From the NCBI RefSeq assembly GCF_009371985.2, contig NZ_VIKU02000001.1, forward strand, positions 1,240,001 through 1,304,000: a DNA stretch of 64,000 nt, written 5' to 3'. The notes under the pieces were generated by a model. The model searched no databases, was not told the DNA's origin, and saw nothing but the letters and a program-made list of their open reading frames with translations. The DNA is from Pelagihabitans pacificus (GTDB taxonomy: Bacteria; Bacteroidota; Bacteroidia; Flavobacteriales; Flavobacteriaceae). The position numbers were made by a program, and so were the translations under genes. This document shows positions 9,705-18,800 of the stretch, one piece after another. Within the stretch, counting starts at the first letter, position 1, and the number at the start of each line of letters is the position of its first letter.

Positions 9705-10181
9705 TCATCTGGCCTGCAGTAGTTCGATCAAGGCGGGTATCCCCTGCATCTTGGCATGGTCCAATGCCGTGTGGCCCCTACCATCCTTGACGGAGGTATC
9801 GGCACCGTGCTCCAGAAGCAATCGCGCGATTTCCAAGCGGTTAAAGGTAGTGGCATAAATTAGGCAAGTGCCTCCCATGGCGTTGCGTTCGTTTACGTTG
9901 GCTCCCTTCTCCAACAGTTTCTTGGCGACTTCGGTATATCCCTTAAAACAGACGCCCATTAGGGCCGTATTGCCCGAGGCATCTTTTGCATCGATAACGG
10001 CTCCTTGATCTAGGAGCAAATCTACCAACTTCGCATGGCCGTAATAGGTAGCAAGAATTAAGGGTGTACTGCCACGTTGGTCCCTGACACTGATGAAATC
10101 CGGGTTTTCGAGCAACATTTCTTGAAGGGCCTTCAGGTTGCCATTTCTGATTTCATTGAAAAAAGCTTCCGTGTTTTGCAT
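9705..10181 (-). CDS. Ankyrin-repeat protein
   Basis: 158 residues with about four ankyrin repeats filling the whole protein: units start at RDQRGSTPLILATYYGH, KDASGNTALMGVCFKGY, RNAMGGTCLIYATTFNR and KDGRGHTALDHAKMQG. Each shows the G-TPL helix-turn-helix pattern and the LL..GA motif. There is no signal peptide, so it is cytoplasmic. Such short bacterial ankyrin proteins are protein-binding scaffolds; some are encoded beside catalase, but none is present here. Partner unknown. It lies alone, with 76 bp to the NUDIX start. Confidence 0.9.
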   Translation of the reverse strand: MQNTEAFFNEIRNGNLKALQEMLLENPDFISVRDQRGSTPLILATYYGHAKLVDLLLDQGAVIDAKDASGNTALMGVCFKGYTEVAKKLLEKGANVNERNAMGGTCLIYATTFNRLEIARLLLEHGADTSVKDGRGHTALDHAKMQGIPALIELLQAR

Positions 10182-10368
10182 ACCCTAAAAGTAAGAATAA
10201 TGAACCGAAACAACTGCCGATTCATTTTCAGAAGCTATGCTTTCCACAGTTACAGATTTTGCCTCACGGTATAACCATCGACCGAAATTAGCGCTAAGCA
10301 CGAGTCAAAAGCATCAAAAGCCAATAAAATATAGGTAAAAATGAAACAATTTTACGGTATATTCCTAC

Positions 10369-10393
10369 GTTATTGGGAATAACGCTATCTTTA
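10369..10393 (+). promoter_or_regulatory. Palindrome and -7-like element upstream of the histidine kinase
   Basis: A perfect inverted repeat GTTATT-GGG-AATAAC lies at 10369-10383. It is followed at 10386-10393 by TATCTTTA, which matches the Bacteroidota -7 consensus TAnnTTTG in all but the last base. The kinase TTG start is 20 bp further on. No clear TTTG -33 element is visible at the expected distance, so an operator that compensates is conceivable. Position and symmetry are seen; the function is inferred. Confidence 0.35.
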
Positions 10394-10413
10394 AACAGCA
10401 AAAACCATCCCCA

Positions 10414-12231
10414 TTGAAAACATTAACCACCAACTTTTTGATCAAGGATTCCCCAATGGCAGTGGCCATTTTCGATACCCAAATGTGTTTTATCAGCCAC
10501 TCTGATATCTGGTCGATTAAATTTGGCCAAGGACGTCAAACGCTTCAGGGAAAATCCTTATATGATATTGCGCCAAACACTCCTAAAACGCTAAGGCAAA
10601 TTCATGTGGATTGCCTAGCGGGTGCATCCAACAGTAATAACGGACAAAAATTTATACATCCGGATGGCACCGTACAATGGCTGAAATGGAAAATGAAACC
10701 TTGGAGAGACGAGGAAGACCGAATAGGAGGCCTGATTATGGTACAAGAGGATATCACCGAGGAGAAATTAAAGGAGGAACTCTTATTAAAAGCCAAGAGC
10801 GTTGCGCGTATTGGGGGTTGGGAGGTGGATATGACTTCCAACAAAGTCTACTGGACGCAGATTACCAGGGAAATCCACGAAGTGCCGGAAGACTATGAAC
10901 CCAATCTTGAAGAGGGTATCAACTTCTATAAGGAAGGCTGGCATCGGAACGAAATAACCCGTTTGGTAACCGAGGCAATGACCCAAGGAACCCCATGGGA
11001 TACAGAACTTATCATCATCACCGCCACGGGAAGGGAGGTCTGGGTACGGGCCAAGGGAGAGGCCGAAACAATAAACGGAAAGTGCGTTCGTATTTATGGC
11101 ACTTTTCAGGACATCGACGAAAAAAAACGAATGCAATTGGAATACCAAACGGTTTCCGACCGTTTGGCCATTGCCACTCATGCCGCCAAAATAGGTATTT
11201 GGGACTACGACATTGTTCATAACAACTTGGTATGGGACGACAATATGTACAAACTATATGGCATCAAACCTTCCGACTTCGGTGGTGTGGTCGAAGCTTG
11301 GGAAGCCGCTGTACATCCGGATGACAAGGAGCGTTCCCAAAAAGGGGTTGAAATGGCCATTGCGGGGGTCCAAGAATTCAATGCCGAATTCCGGGTCATC
11401 TGGCCCAATGGGGAAATACGATATATCAAAGCGGAATCAACGGTGCGTAGGGACACAAACGGAAATCCCGTTCGAATGGTCGGGGCCAATTGGGATATTA
11501 CCGAGGACAAGAGGGCCGAAAAAAAACTAAAAAACCTATTGGACATCACCAGCGAACAGAACAATAGCCTGTTGAACTTCGCCCACATCGTTTCCCACAA
11601 CCTACGATCGCATTCGAGCAATCTTTCCATGTTATCGGGATTCTTGTCGCAAGAAGAGGATGAAAACGAAAGAAAGAATCTTCTAGATATGCTTGGCAAT
11701 GCCACGGAGAGCCTTAACGAAACCGTCCTTCATTTAAACGAGGTGGTGCAGGTAAAAACAGGTGCCATCGACAAAATGAAATCGGTAAATCTCCTGGATA
11801 CCATTTCAGGTGTTCAAAAGAATCTGGCATTACTGTTAAAGGAAAAAGAAGTAACGGTCAAAGTGAAGGTGGCAAAAGAAATGACCGTGAATGCGATTCC
11901 TGCTTATTTGGACAGTATCCTTTTGAACCTGTTCACCAATAGTATCAAATACTCCTCGCCCAAACGACCGCCGGTAATTTCGGTAAAGGCAGAAAATGAG
12001 GAAGATGGAAAATTGGTCGTCACCTTCTCGGACAACGGACTTGGAATTGATTTGGAGCGACACGGTAAAAAGCTGTTTGGCATGTACAAGACCTTTCACA
12101 AGCATAAAGATGCAAAAGGTATAGGACTTTTCATAACAAAGAACCAAATGGAGGCCATGAACGGTCAAATCGAGGTGACCAGCGCGGTAGGCGTTGGTAC
12201 TAACTTTCGGCTCTACTTTCAACAAACATAA
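10414..12231 (+). CDS. PAS-domain sensor histidine kinase
   Basis: 605-residue cytoplasmic sensor kinase; no transmembrane helix is visible. Three PAS modules can be traced: about 10-120, 125-235 and 245-370, each ending in a PAC-like segment (MVQEDITEEK, YGTFQDIDEKK, VGANWDITEDK). The dimerisation helix carries the phospho-acceptor His395 in AHIVSHNLRSHSSN. The ATPase domain has the N-box (LNLFTNSIKYSSP), G1 (FSDNGLGID) and G2 (GIGLFITKN). The start is TTG at 10414, which keeps the first PAS domain complete. The response regulator starts 13 bp after the stop, so the pair forms a two-component system; the signal is unknown. Confidence 0.94.
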   Translation: MKTLTTNFLIKDSPMAVAIFDTQMCFISHSDIWSIKFGQGRQTLQGKSLYDIAPNTPKTLRQIHVDCLAGASNSNNGQKFIHPDGTVQWLKWKMKPWRDEEDRIGGLIMVQEDITEEKLKEELLLKAKSVARIGGWEVDMTSNKVYWTQITREIHEVPEDYEPNLEEGINFYKEGWHRNEITRLVTEAMTQGTPWDTELIIITATGREVWVRAKGEAETINGKCVRIYGTFQDIDEKKRMQLEYQTVSDRLAIATHAAKIGIWDYDIVHNNLVWDDNMYKLYGIKPSDFGGVVEAWEAAVHPDDKERSQKGVEMAIAGVQEFNAEFRVIWPNGEIRYIKAESTVRRDTNGNPVRMVGANWDITEDKRAEKKLKNLLDITSEQNNSLLNFAHIVSHNLRSHSSNLSMLSGFLSQEEDENERKNLLDMLGNATESLNETVLHLNEVVQVKTGAIDKMKSVNLLDTISGVQKNLALLLKEKEVTVKVKVAKEMTVNAIPAYLDSILLNLFTNSIKYSSPKRPPVISVKAENEEDGKLVVTFSDNGLGIDLERHGKKLFGMYKTFHKHKDAKGIGLFITKNQMEAMNGQIEVTSAVGVGTNFRLYFQQT

Positions 12232-12244
12232 AAACACCAACGCT

Positions 12245-12655
12245 ATGATGACAATGAAAAAAATTGAAAGTGCCTGTATCATCGATGACGATCCCATCTT
12301 CATCTATGGAACCAAGCGCATGATGAACGAGGTAAATTTCTGTAATCAGATCTTGGTCTTCAACAACGGACAGGATGCCATCGATGGCCTAAATGAAATC
12401 ACCACTAGGGGGGAGGACTTGCCGGAGGTAATTTTTTTGGATTTGAACATGCCTATCATGAATGGGTGGGAGTTCTTGGAAGACTTCGTAAAAATACCCA
12501 ACCACAATCGGGAGAAGGTAGTTATCTATATCATCAGCTCTTCCATCGACCCTCGTGACCTCGAACGGATCAAGGACTACGAAGTGGTCAACAACTACAT
12601 TCTGAAACCGGTATCACCGGAAGACTTGGAAAAGGTGCTTCAGAATTTTGGATAA
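12245..12655 (+). CDS. Single-domain response regulator
   Basis: 136 residues forming one receiver domain with no output domain. The acidic pocket is IIDDDP (residues 12-17), the phospho-acceptor is Asp66 in IFLDLNMPIMNG, the switch serine is in YIISSS and the conserved lysine in ILKPVSPE. I chose the ATG at 12245 because the upstream in-frame codons overlap the kinase gene. It follows the kinase by 13 bp and is its obvious partner. Output must be through protein-protein contact or phospho-relay, as in CheY-like regulators; the target is not visible here. Confidence 0.93.
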   Translation: MMTMKKIESACIIDDDPIFIYGTKRMMNEVNFCNQILVFNNGQDAIDGLNEITTRGEDLPEVIFLDLNMPIMNGWEFLEDFVKIPNHNREKVVIYIISSSIDPRDLERIKDYEVVNNYILKPVSPEDLEKVLQNFG

Positions 12656-12678
12656 CCCTTGCTAAAGTATTTTTATGG

Positions 12679-14037
12679 TCAATCCCTTTTTCCCGGTCCA
12701 AAATCGTCCGGGGCGATCTGGGGTTGGTTGATAGTGCCATCCTCACCAGTATCATTGTAAATGATCCATTCACCAAAGGTATAAATGGCGTTGCCCTGCG
12801 TTATGTCCAATCGACGCAAAGCCTTACCATCTTCAAATTCGTGATTGGTGCCCGAACCATCTTCTCCCACGACTCCAAAAACGTCTATAACCGTACCGAA
12901 AGGATCTACCAGCACCAGGTTGTCATCACCGTTGGAGTCGGCAGGACTATTAGTGCCCACACCCAAATCGGGGGCGAAACCGTAGACTGCCTCGAACTCA
13001 TCGGCATTGGGGGAAATCACCAATGTACTTTCCGGCCCAATGACAAGAGCCGACAAATCGATGGTTGAGCTCAACTCTGTTTTTTCGTTCGTATAACGTT
13101 GCAGTTGCCAACCTTTTAAGGGAAGTGCTTCGGTACCGTAATTATACAGCTCTACGAATCGTGCCCCGGTGTTATTATCGGGGTCGGCCAGTTCTGAAAT
13201 AAACAATCGGTTCGAAGTAAATTCATCGATGACCTCCTCACAACGTTCCCCTGAAAAATCGATATCGCCCAAATCTCGAATGGCCAAGGAATACTCCTCA
13301 TTTTCGCGGAGAAGCACGCCCAAAATGGTCCCGTTGCCTTCCGGTAGCAACTCGGCTTGAAAATCCGCGAAACCGCTATTCAACAGCACTAGTTCATTGT
13401 CCAAACAGTCTACCAGGGTGCGTTCGGTCTCTTCCTGTTCCAAGGCAAAGTTTTGGCCCAATTCCTCCGCAGTGATTTCAACAGTTGGCAATTGCACCAA
13501 GGTATTGGTCAGGGATTCGTTCAATCCTGTTATTTCGGAAGCAGTCGGAATCAAGGCGGCAGGTTCATCACAGGAAACAAAAATATGTTGGTCGACAACG
13601 GTGTTAGGCAATCTCCCGACCGATATGTTCCCAAAAGAGGTAAAGACACCGCCTAACTTGAAAACACCTTTGCTCTTTCCTAAATAAAGTCCTTTTAGTT
13701 TGATCCATATTTTCGCTCCCGGGGGATAAAACAGATGGGAGTCCCGCACATCGATTTCTATCTGGAAACCTGCTGTTGGGTTGTTTGGCAAATCTTGAAA
13801 ATGCAAGATATTGAAGAAGTTACCAGCTTTATCGGAAGAAGTCACATACCCCTCAATCACCAGATCTTCCTGTATCTGTACGGTTTGGTCGATATATAAA
13901 CCCTTAACCTCCGCATAGGTGCTATTGGCAACCAATTCGCTGGTACAATCACTTTCCGGCAGGTCGAAGTTACGATTTTTGACACAGCTTAAAAGTGACA
14001 GGGCCACCGACCAAATAACTATTGTTTTTCCACTCAT
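12679..14037 (-). CDS. DUF5689 / lamin-tail domain lipoprotein
   Basis: 452-residue surface or periplasmic lipoprotein with signal MSGKTIVIWSVALSLLSC. Residues about 20-260 match DUF5689, with OB-like beta segments such as IEGYVTSSDKAGNFFNILHFQD. Residues about 285-430 form a lamin-tail (LTD) Ig-like domain: RLFISELADPDNNTGARFVELYN, followed by LKGWQLQRYTN. LTD domains in bacteria often occur with secreted nucleases and phosphatases. The gene lies 93 bp downstream of a TonB-dependent receptor in the same direction, and a secreted endonuclease is divergent on the other side of that receptor. I infer a surface-exposed accessory protein for substrate capture. Confidence 0.85.
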   Translation of the reverse strand: MSGKTIVIWSVALSLLSCVKNRNFDLPESDCTSELVANSTYAEVKGLYIDQTVQIQEDLVIEGYVTSSDKAGNFFNILHFQDLPNNPTAGFQIEIDVRDSHLFYPPGAKIWIKLKGLYLGKSKGVFKLGGVFTSFGNISVGRLPNTVVDQHIFVSCDEPAALIPTASEITGLNESLTNTLVQLPTVEITAEELGQNFALEQEETERTLVDCLDNELVLLNSGFADFQAELLPEGNGTILGVLLRENEEYSLAIRDLGDIDFSGERCEEVIDEFTSNRLFISELADPDNNTGARFVELYNYGTEALPLKGWQLQRYTNEKTELSSTIDLSALVIGPESTLVISPNADEFEAVYGFAPDLGVGTNSPADSNGDDNLVLVDPFGTVIDVFGVVGEDGSGTNHEFEDGKALRRLDITQGNAIYTFGEWIIYNDTGEDGTINQPQIAPDDFGPGKRD

Positions 14038-14130
14038 TGCTACTGTTTTGATGCGCTCGCTTTTCTAATCAATATCCATACTATACCCCTAAAGTACCCT
14101 TGCGGTGACAGTAGCCCGATGCGGGGTCCT

Positions 14131-16857
14131 CTAAAAACTGAATGCCACATTCAAAAAGTAGGTACGTCCATAGCCATACCAATACTTGGGGGCGAAAGAC
14201 GGCACACCGCTAAGGTTATCTTGCCGTAACTGTTCAAAATTGCCATTCCTGCTTTGTTCGTAGCCCCCCGTTCGGAAGACCGTATTGAATACATTGTTGA
14301 TACTTGCAAACACACTGAGATACTTTCCTTTTTTCAACCAGGATTTACCCCCGACCAGATTTAGCAAATAAAAATTGTCCAAGGGTTTTTGTCTTAACAA
14401 CTTATCAACGTATTCTTGGGTGGCATCGGGAAAGGGTCGTCCAGTTTCCGGATTAAGATAAAAGCTTTGGGTACGGGTGATAGTCGAAATGTTGGCATAG
14501 TTATCGGCCAAATAGTTCGCACTTGCCTTCAACCACCAATAGTTGGGATCTCGGTATTCGATGGCCAAAGAGAAAGCCTGTTGTGGGCCTTGTCCCAAGT
14601 TTAGGTTTTTTATACGAGCTACTCCCAAATCGATATTTCCATCGGGATTGATTACATCTTCGGAGGCACCTGCCGTATCAAAATTAATGGATACGTCCGG
14701 GTCACTGGCATAGCGATAACTACCCACAGCTGCAACCGAGCTTACTTTAACCGAGGAAGACAATTGGTATTCCAACCCTAACTCCAACCCCTTATGTAGC
14801 TTGTCTGAATTGGTCAGTACTTCTTGGACAAAATCGGAACCCACACCCGCATCCACAAAAAAGAAGTTGATATCGGTAGTATTCTGAAAACGGGTATAAA
14901 ATGCGCTAAGCCTTCCGGTTAGTTTGGGAAGGCGAAGAAAATAGTTTAAATCTACTGTTGATATATTCTCGCTCATGATATCCGGAACGATTTGATTATT
15001 TTCCCTCGGGTTCACAAAAACATTTTGTAACACCACGGGGCGGGTCAACAAAGCTCCTTGGGCAGTAATCCAATGTCTTCCAGTTATCAAGTAGGTAAAC
15101 CCGCTTTTGAGGCCGTAATCGATAAACTGTACCATCTCACTTTTTCCAAGGGAACTTTCAATGAATCGTTCATTTTGAAAAAGACCCTCCCGTTGATAAT
15201 TGGTTGCCGAATAATTTCCCGCAAGAAATGCGTTCCATTTATTTCGTTTGTAGCGCAACTGGGCAAAACTGTTGAATTGGGAGGCCACGATTCGATACCG
15301 ATAGTTGAAAATAGCACCTTCCCCTTTTTGTACGATACCGTTTAGGTCGTTTAGGGTATTTGAAAAAGGATCAATGTCTTCATGAAAAATCGCGCCCAAT
15401 AAATCATTGATTTGTGCATAATTATCCGATTTAAGTTGCTGATATGTTAGGCCAAAATCACCTTGTAACTTGTCGGAGATATTCCAGTTCCCAATGGTAT
15501 TTACGCTTAAACGGTGGTTATCGACCGTGTCATCATACAGCACATAGGCCGCTTTCCCTCCCGTATTTGCCCTATACATTTTGTCCCAGTCCAGTTGCGG
15601 ATCGATTAAAAAACCTTCCTCGGCAAGCTGTGCACTTCTGAAATTGGCCCCGATCGGGCTATTGATATAAAAACTAGGCAAGTACCGATAGTAACTAGGG
15701 TCCGGATTGGGAGCATTGTAGTACCCAAGCCTGCTTCTTTCATTGGTGCCGAATTGATAGGCGATTCCCGTAGTTAGGTTAAACTTCTCCGATTCATAAT
15801 AATGATTCAATAGTAGCATGGGTTCCGCTATTTTGCGTTCCCTGGAATTTCTGATATCACCTCCCTGTTCCCCCCAATACGGGTTATACCGATTGCCGAC
15901 AAGTTCAAATACCTCTTCGGTGATCGCAGACGAACGTCCACGTCTGTTGGAGGCGAAAATACCGGTCAAGTTAATGCTATTTTGGTCGTTGAAGGCATAT
16001 TGCACCGCTCCGAAAAATGAAAATGCGTCATAGAGCGTACCTTCGATATAGCCTTCGTTCGCCCATCTTCTGGAACCGGAAAAACTATAGGCCAGTCCCT
16101 TTTCTTGTGCTGACGTGTAGGTCGCCATCACCCTACCTGCATACGTGCGATTGGACACCGAGGAAGAGATGCGCATTCCGGGCCGTAGTCCCGAAGGTCG
16201 GGTATCGATATAGGTGGTACCCAGGATACCTCCAAAAGTGAAATCCGATAGATCTAAACCATTTGTGAATTGTTGATTTCGTGTCACGTCGTTAAGCCCA
16301 CCCCAATTGTTCCATTGAGGCCTACCATCGAAAAACTTGTTCATGGGAATCCCGTTAATCAGTACCCTACCATTTTGAGAGTCGTACCCACGAACGCGAA
16401 AAAAAGCTTGACCAAAATCGAAAGCGGCCGTATTTAGAAAAACATCCCTCGTTCCTTGCAGCAAGGCGGTAGAACTCGCGCTAACCTCGTCATCGAACAA
16501 TTCGGAGTCGGTCAATGAGATAAGATTGTCGGTCTGTTCGGATGTGATATCACTTTCGAGATAAAGCGCGCCCATATCGATATTGTTGCCTTCGAGCTCT
16601 ATAGGAATTCGTTTTGATATGTAGTCCTGTAGGGAAATTTGCATAATGTAACTCCCCTCCCGTTCGGTCATCAGCTGAAAACCACCCATAGTATCCGTGG
16701 TCGTGGTAACTCCAGCACTTTCCAAAGTCACCTGTACCAAACGCAAAGGTTCCTGGGATTGGCTGCTCAGAACGGTTCCCTTGATTTCGACCGTTTCTTG
16801 GCCATAAACACCCTGTAAGAAAAACAAGGTAAAGGATAGGGCGATGAATAACCGCAT
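14131..16857 (-). CDS. TonB-dependent receptor with carboxypeptidase-like regulatory domain
   Basis: 908-residue outer-membrane transporter. Signal peptide of about 19 residues ending in VYGQ; residues about 23-105 are a carboxypeptidase D-like beta-sandwich (IKGTVLSSQSQEPLRLVQVTLES); plug domain at about 125-240 with FRVRGYDSQNGRVLINGIPMN; then the barrel ending in YFLNVAFSF. The gene pairs with the DUF5689/LTD lipoprotein downstream and is divergent from a secreted endonuclease/phosphatase, so the imported material may be nucleotides, phosphate or DNA-derived compounds. That link is inferred from context. A 119-bp intergenic region separates it from the endonuclease start. Confidence 0.93.
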   Translation of the reverse strand: MRLFIALSFTLFFLQGVYGQETVEIKGTVLSSQSQEPLRLVQVTLESAGVTTTTDTMGGFQLMTEREGSYIMQISLQDYISKRIPIELEGNNIDMGALYLESDITSEQTDNLISLTDSELFDDEVSASSTALLQGTRDVFLNTAAFDFGQAFFRVRGYDSQNGRVLINGIPMNKFFDGRPQWNNWGGLNDVTRNQQFTNGLDLSDFTFGGILGTTYIDTRPSGLRPGMRISSSVSNRTYAGRVMATYTSAQEKGLAYSFSGSRRWANEGYIEGTLYDAFSFFGAVQYAFNDQNSINLTGIFASNRRGRSSAITEEVFELVGNRYNPYWGEQGGDIRNSRERKIAEPMLLLNHYYESEKFNLTTGIAYQFGTNERSRLGYYNAPNPDPSYYRYLPSFYINSPIGANFRSAQLAEEGFLIDPQLDWDKMYRANTGGKAAYVLYDDTVDNHRLSVNTIGNWNISDKLQGDFGLTYQQLKSDNYAQINDLLGAIFHEDIDPFSNTLNDLNGIVQKGEGAIFNYRYRIVASQFNSFAQLRYKRNKWNAFLAGNYSATNYQREGLFQNERFIESSLGKSEMVQFIDYGLKSGFTYLITGRHWITAQGALLTRPVVLQNVFVNPRENNQIVPDIMSENISTVDLNYFLRLPKLTGRLSAFYTRFQNTTDINFFFVDAGVGSDFVQEVLTNSDKLHKGLELGLEYQLSSSVKVSSVAAVGSYRYASDPDVSINFDTAGASEDVINPDGNIDLGVARIKNLNLGQGPQQAFSLAIEYRDPNYWWLKASANYLADNYANISTITRTQSFYLNPETGRPFPDATQEYVDKLLRQKPLDNFYLLNLVGGKSWLKKGKYLSVFASINNVFNTVFRTGGYEQSRNGNFEQLRQDNLSGVPSFAPKYWYGYGRTYFLNVAFSF

Positions 16858-16909
16858 GTATTAAAGGTTGGTTGGTCAATCGTCTTCAATATATCCATAA
16901 ATTGCCAGA

Positions 16910-16956
16910 GATTAGCGATTAATCCTTTATAATTGACAGTTTTTTCGTTAATTAAC
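16910..16956. promoter_or_regulatory. Palindromes in the receptor/endonuclease divergent region
   Basis: Between the two divergent genes lie GATTA-GCGAT-TAATC (16910-16924) and the perfect 10-bp palindrome GTTAATTAAC (16947-16956). Both sit where divergent promoters would be expected. Symmetry is seen directly; that a shared regulator binds here is only a suggestion, and AT-rich DNA gives such palindromes by chance fairly often. Confidence 0.25.
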
Positions 16957-16976
16957 AATGATGTATGCTTTATTTT

Positions 16977-18032
16977 ATGAAATTTATTCTTACTTTTTTC
17001 TTCTTCCTTACGGTATATCATATAACCGCGCAGGAAGGTAACCAATATAAAGTACGAACGATTGCCTTCTATAATGTGGAGAACCTGTTCGACACCGAAA
17101 ATGACTCCTTGACTTTTGATGACGATAGAACTCCTGAGGGTAAAGATCGATGGACGGATGAGCGGTATTGGAAAAAAGTGTTCCACATTTCCAAGGTCCT
17201 TTCCGAAATAGGCAAAGAAGTGACCCAGACCTCACCGGATATCATAGGAATCTGCGAGGTAGAGAATCTCGGTGTAATCGAGGATTTGGTAAACCATAGG
17301 AACCTACGTGACAAAGATTACGGTATCGTGCATTTTGATTCGCCCGACGAACGGGGAATCGATGTCGCATTACTTTACAAGAGGGCAGCTTTCTTACCCG
17401 TCTCCTTTGCCAGCCATCGACTTCTAATTTTTGACGAGGAAGAAGAACGTAACTATACCCGGGACCAGTTGGTGGTCGGTGGTCTCCTTGATAATGAAAA
17501 GATCTATTTTATAGTCAACCACTGGCCCTCCAGAAGTGGCGGCGAATTGCGCAGTAAACCAAATAGAATAGCGGCAGCGAAATTGAACAAGCGTATCATT
17601 GATTCCCTACGGCGATTGGATCTATCTTCCAAAATAATCAGTATGGGTGATCTGAACGATGACCCCATCGATGACAGCCTAAAAAAGGTATTGAAGACCG
17701 AAGGAAAGAAAAAGCGATTGGAAGAAGGGGAGTTATTCAACCCTATGGAAAATCTGTTTACAAAAGGTATCGGTTCCCTGGCCTACAGAGACCGATGGAA
17801 TTTATTCGACCAACTATTGCTCACTTCCAATCTGGTGAGACAGGAAGGTGAAGGCTTTCGGTATTGGAAAGCCGATGTCTTTACCGCTCCCTATTTGGTG
17901 ACCAAGAAGGGGCGCTACAAGGGATACCCTTTTCGTACCTATGCCGGAGGCACTTACATAGGTGGGTACAGCGATCATTTTCCGGTGTATGTGTATCTGA
18001 TAAAGAAGAAAATACCTAATAAGGAAAAGTAA
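16977..18032 (+). CDS. Secreted endonuclease/exonuclease/phosphatase family protein
   Basis: 351 residues from ATG 16977, which opens directly into a signal peptide (KFILTFFFFLTVYHITAQ); an ATG four codons upstream adds nothing. The EEP fold (DNase I / sphingomyelinase / inositol phosphatase) is shown by AFYNVENLFD near the start, GICEVEN (metal-binding Glu), IVNHWPSR, MGDLNDDP (Asn/Asp pair) and the C-terminal GGYSDHFPVYV with the catalytic SDH. Exported, so it acts in the periplasm or outside the cell. A DNase or phosphodiesterase role fits; the exact substrate is not decided by motif. It is divergent from the TonB receptor and DUF5689/LTD pair, which suggests a shared pathway. Confidence 0.92.
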   Translation: MKFILTFFFFLTVYHITAQEGNQYKVRTIAFYNVENLFDTENDSLTFDDDRTPEGKDRWTDERYWKKVFHISKVLSEIGKEVTQTSPDIIGICEVENLGVIEDLVNHRNLRDKDYGIVHFDSPDERGIDVALLYKRAAFLPVSFASHRLLIFDEEEERNYTRDQLVVGGLLDNEKIYFIVNHWPSRSGGELRSKPNRIAAAKLNKRIIDSLRRLDLSSKIISMGDLNDDPIDDSLKKVLKTEGKKKRLEEGELFNPMENLFTKGIGSLAYRDRWNLFDQLLLTSNLVRQEGEGFRYWKADVFTAPYLVTKKGRYKGYPFRTYAGGTYIGGYSDHFPVYVYLIKKKIPNKEK

Positions 18033-18063
18033 CGCCTTTTGTTTAGGAAGGATCGGTGTTCAG

Positions 18064-18089
18064 GTGCCGACCAATACGCCGGTCGGCGC
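18064..18089. terminator. GC-rich hairpin between convergent genes
   Basis: The arms GCCGACC (18066-18072) and GGTCGGC (18081-18087) pair perfectly around an 8-base loop and can be extended by a G-U and a G-C pair. It stands 32 bp after the endonuclease stop and before the convergent DUF1080 gene. There is no long T-run on either side, so it may be a weak or factor-assisted terminator or a 3'-end stabilising hairpin. Confidence 0.4.
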
Positions 18090-18146
18090 TCTTGTATTTC
18101 CCTTGTCAATACATCACGGACAAGGTATGATGTGGGATTACAGGAA

Positions 18147-18737
18147 TTACAATTCTTGTATTTTAATATTCCGCCATTTCACCTTGATACCACCGCCATC
18201 ATGGATTTGGAGGGCGATACCGCCTTCCCCGGCGCCGATTTTTTCATCGGTAAGGGTTACCATTTCGGTTCCGTTTAACCACGAGGTAACCGTATCACCT
18301 ACCACGCGGATTTTCATCTGGTTCCATTCCCCTTTTTTGAGTACTTTGTCTTTTTCGGGAGCGGGTTTGATCAACCAACCGCGACCATAGGACTCATAGA
18401 TACCTCCGGTGTCATGGCCAGGGGGAGCTACCTCTACCTGCCAACCGCTTACCTTGGTACCCTCGACCGTGGAACGGATAAAGACCCCACTGTTTCCATC
18501 GGCCTCCTGTTTGAACTCCAACGACAACTCAAAATCTTTGTAATGCCCATCGGTTCCCAGATAACCGTATTGTGCATCCGGGCCGCTCTCGCAGACCAAC
18601 TCCCCATCTTCGACATACCATAACTCGGTGCCATAAACGGTCCAACCGCTAAGGTCGTTACCGTTAAAGAGTAATTTTTGTTGGGCGCAGAGCAGCGTCG
18701 AGAAAAGAAGGATTGTAAGAAGCAGATAACTTTTCAT
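18147..18737 (-). CDS. DUF1080 (3-keto-disaccharide hydrolase-like) secreted protein
   Basis: 196 residues with signal peptide KSYLLLTILLFSTLLCAQ. The mature part is one concanavalin-like beta-sandwich of the DUF1080 family (PF06439): LFNGNDLSGWTVYG, ELVCESGPDAQYGYLGT, FELSLEFKQEADGNSGVFIRS, and GGIALQIHDGGGIKVKWRNIKI. Members act on or bind glycans; some are 3-keto-glycoside hydrolases. Such genes often accompany Gfo/Idh/MocA oxidoreductases; one occurs in this window, but 34 kb away. It follows the four-helix membrane protein gene by 63 bp on the same strand. Confidence 0.92.
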   Translation of the reverse strand: MKSYLLLTILLFSTLLCAQQKLLFNGNDLSGWTVYGTELWYVEDGELVCESGPDAQYGYLGTDGHYKDFELSLEFKQEADGNSGVFIRSTVEGTKVSGWQVEVAPPGHDTGGIYESYGRGWLIKPAPEKDKVLKKGEWNQMKIRVVGDTVTSWLNGTEMVTLTDEKIGAGEGGIALQIHDGGGIKVKWRNIKIQEL

Positions 18738-18800
18738 GGTTGGTTTTTTAAATTCGAATTACACCTACCCAGATTTCCGTCTACACGGAAACCAGTAGGA

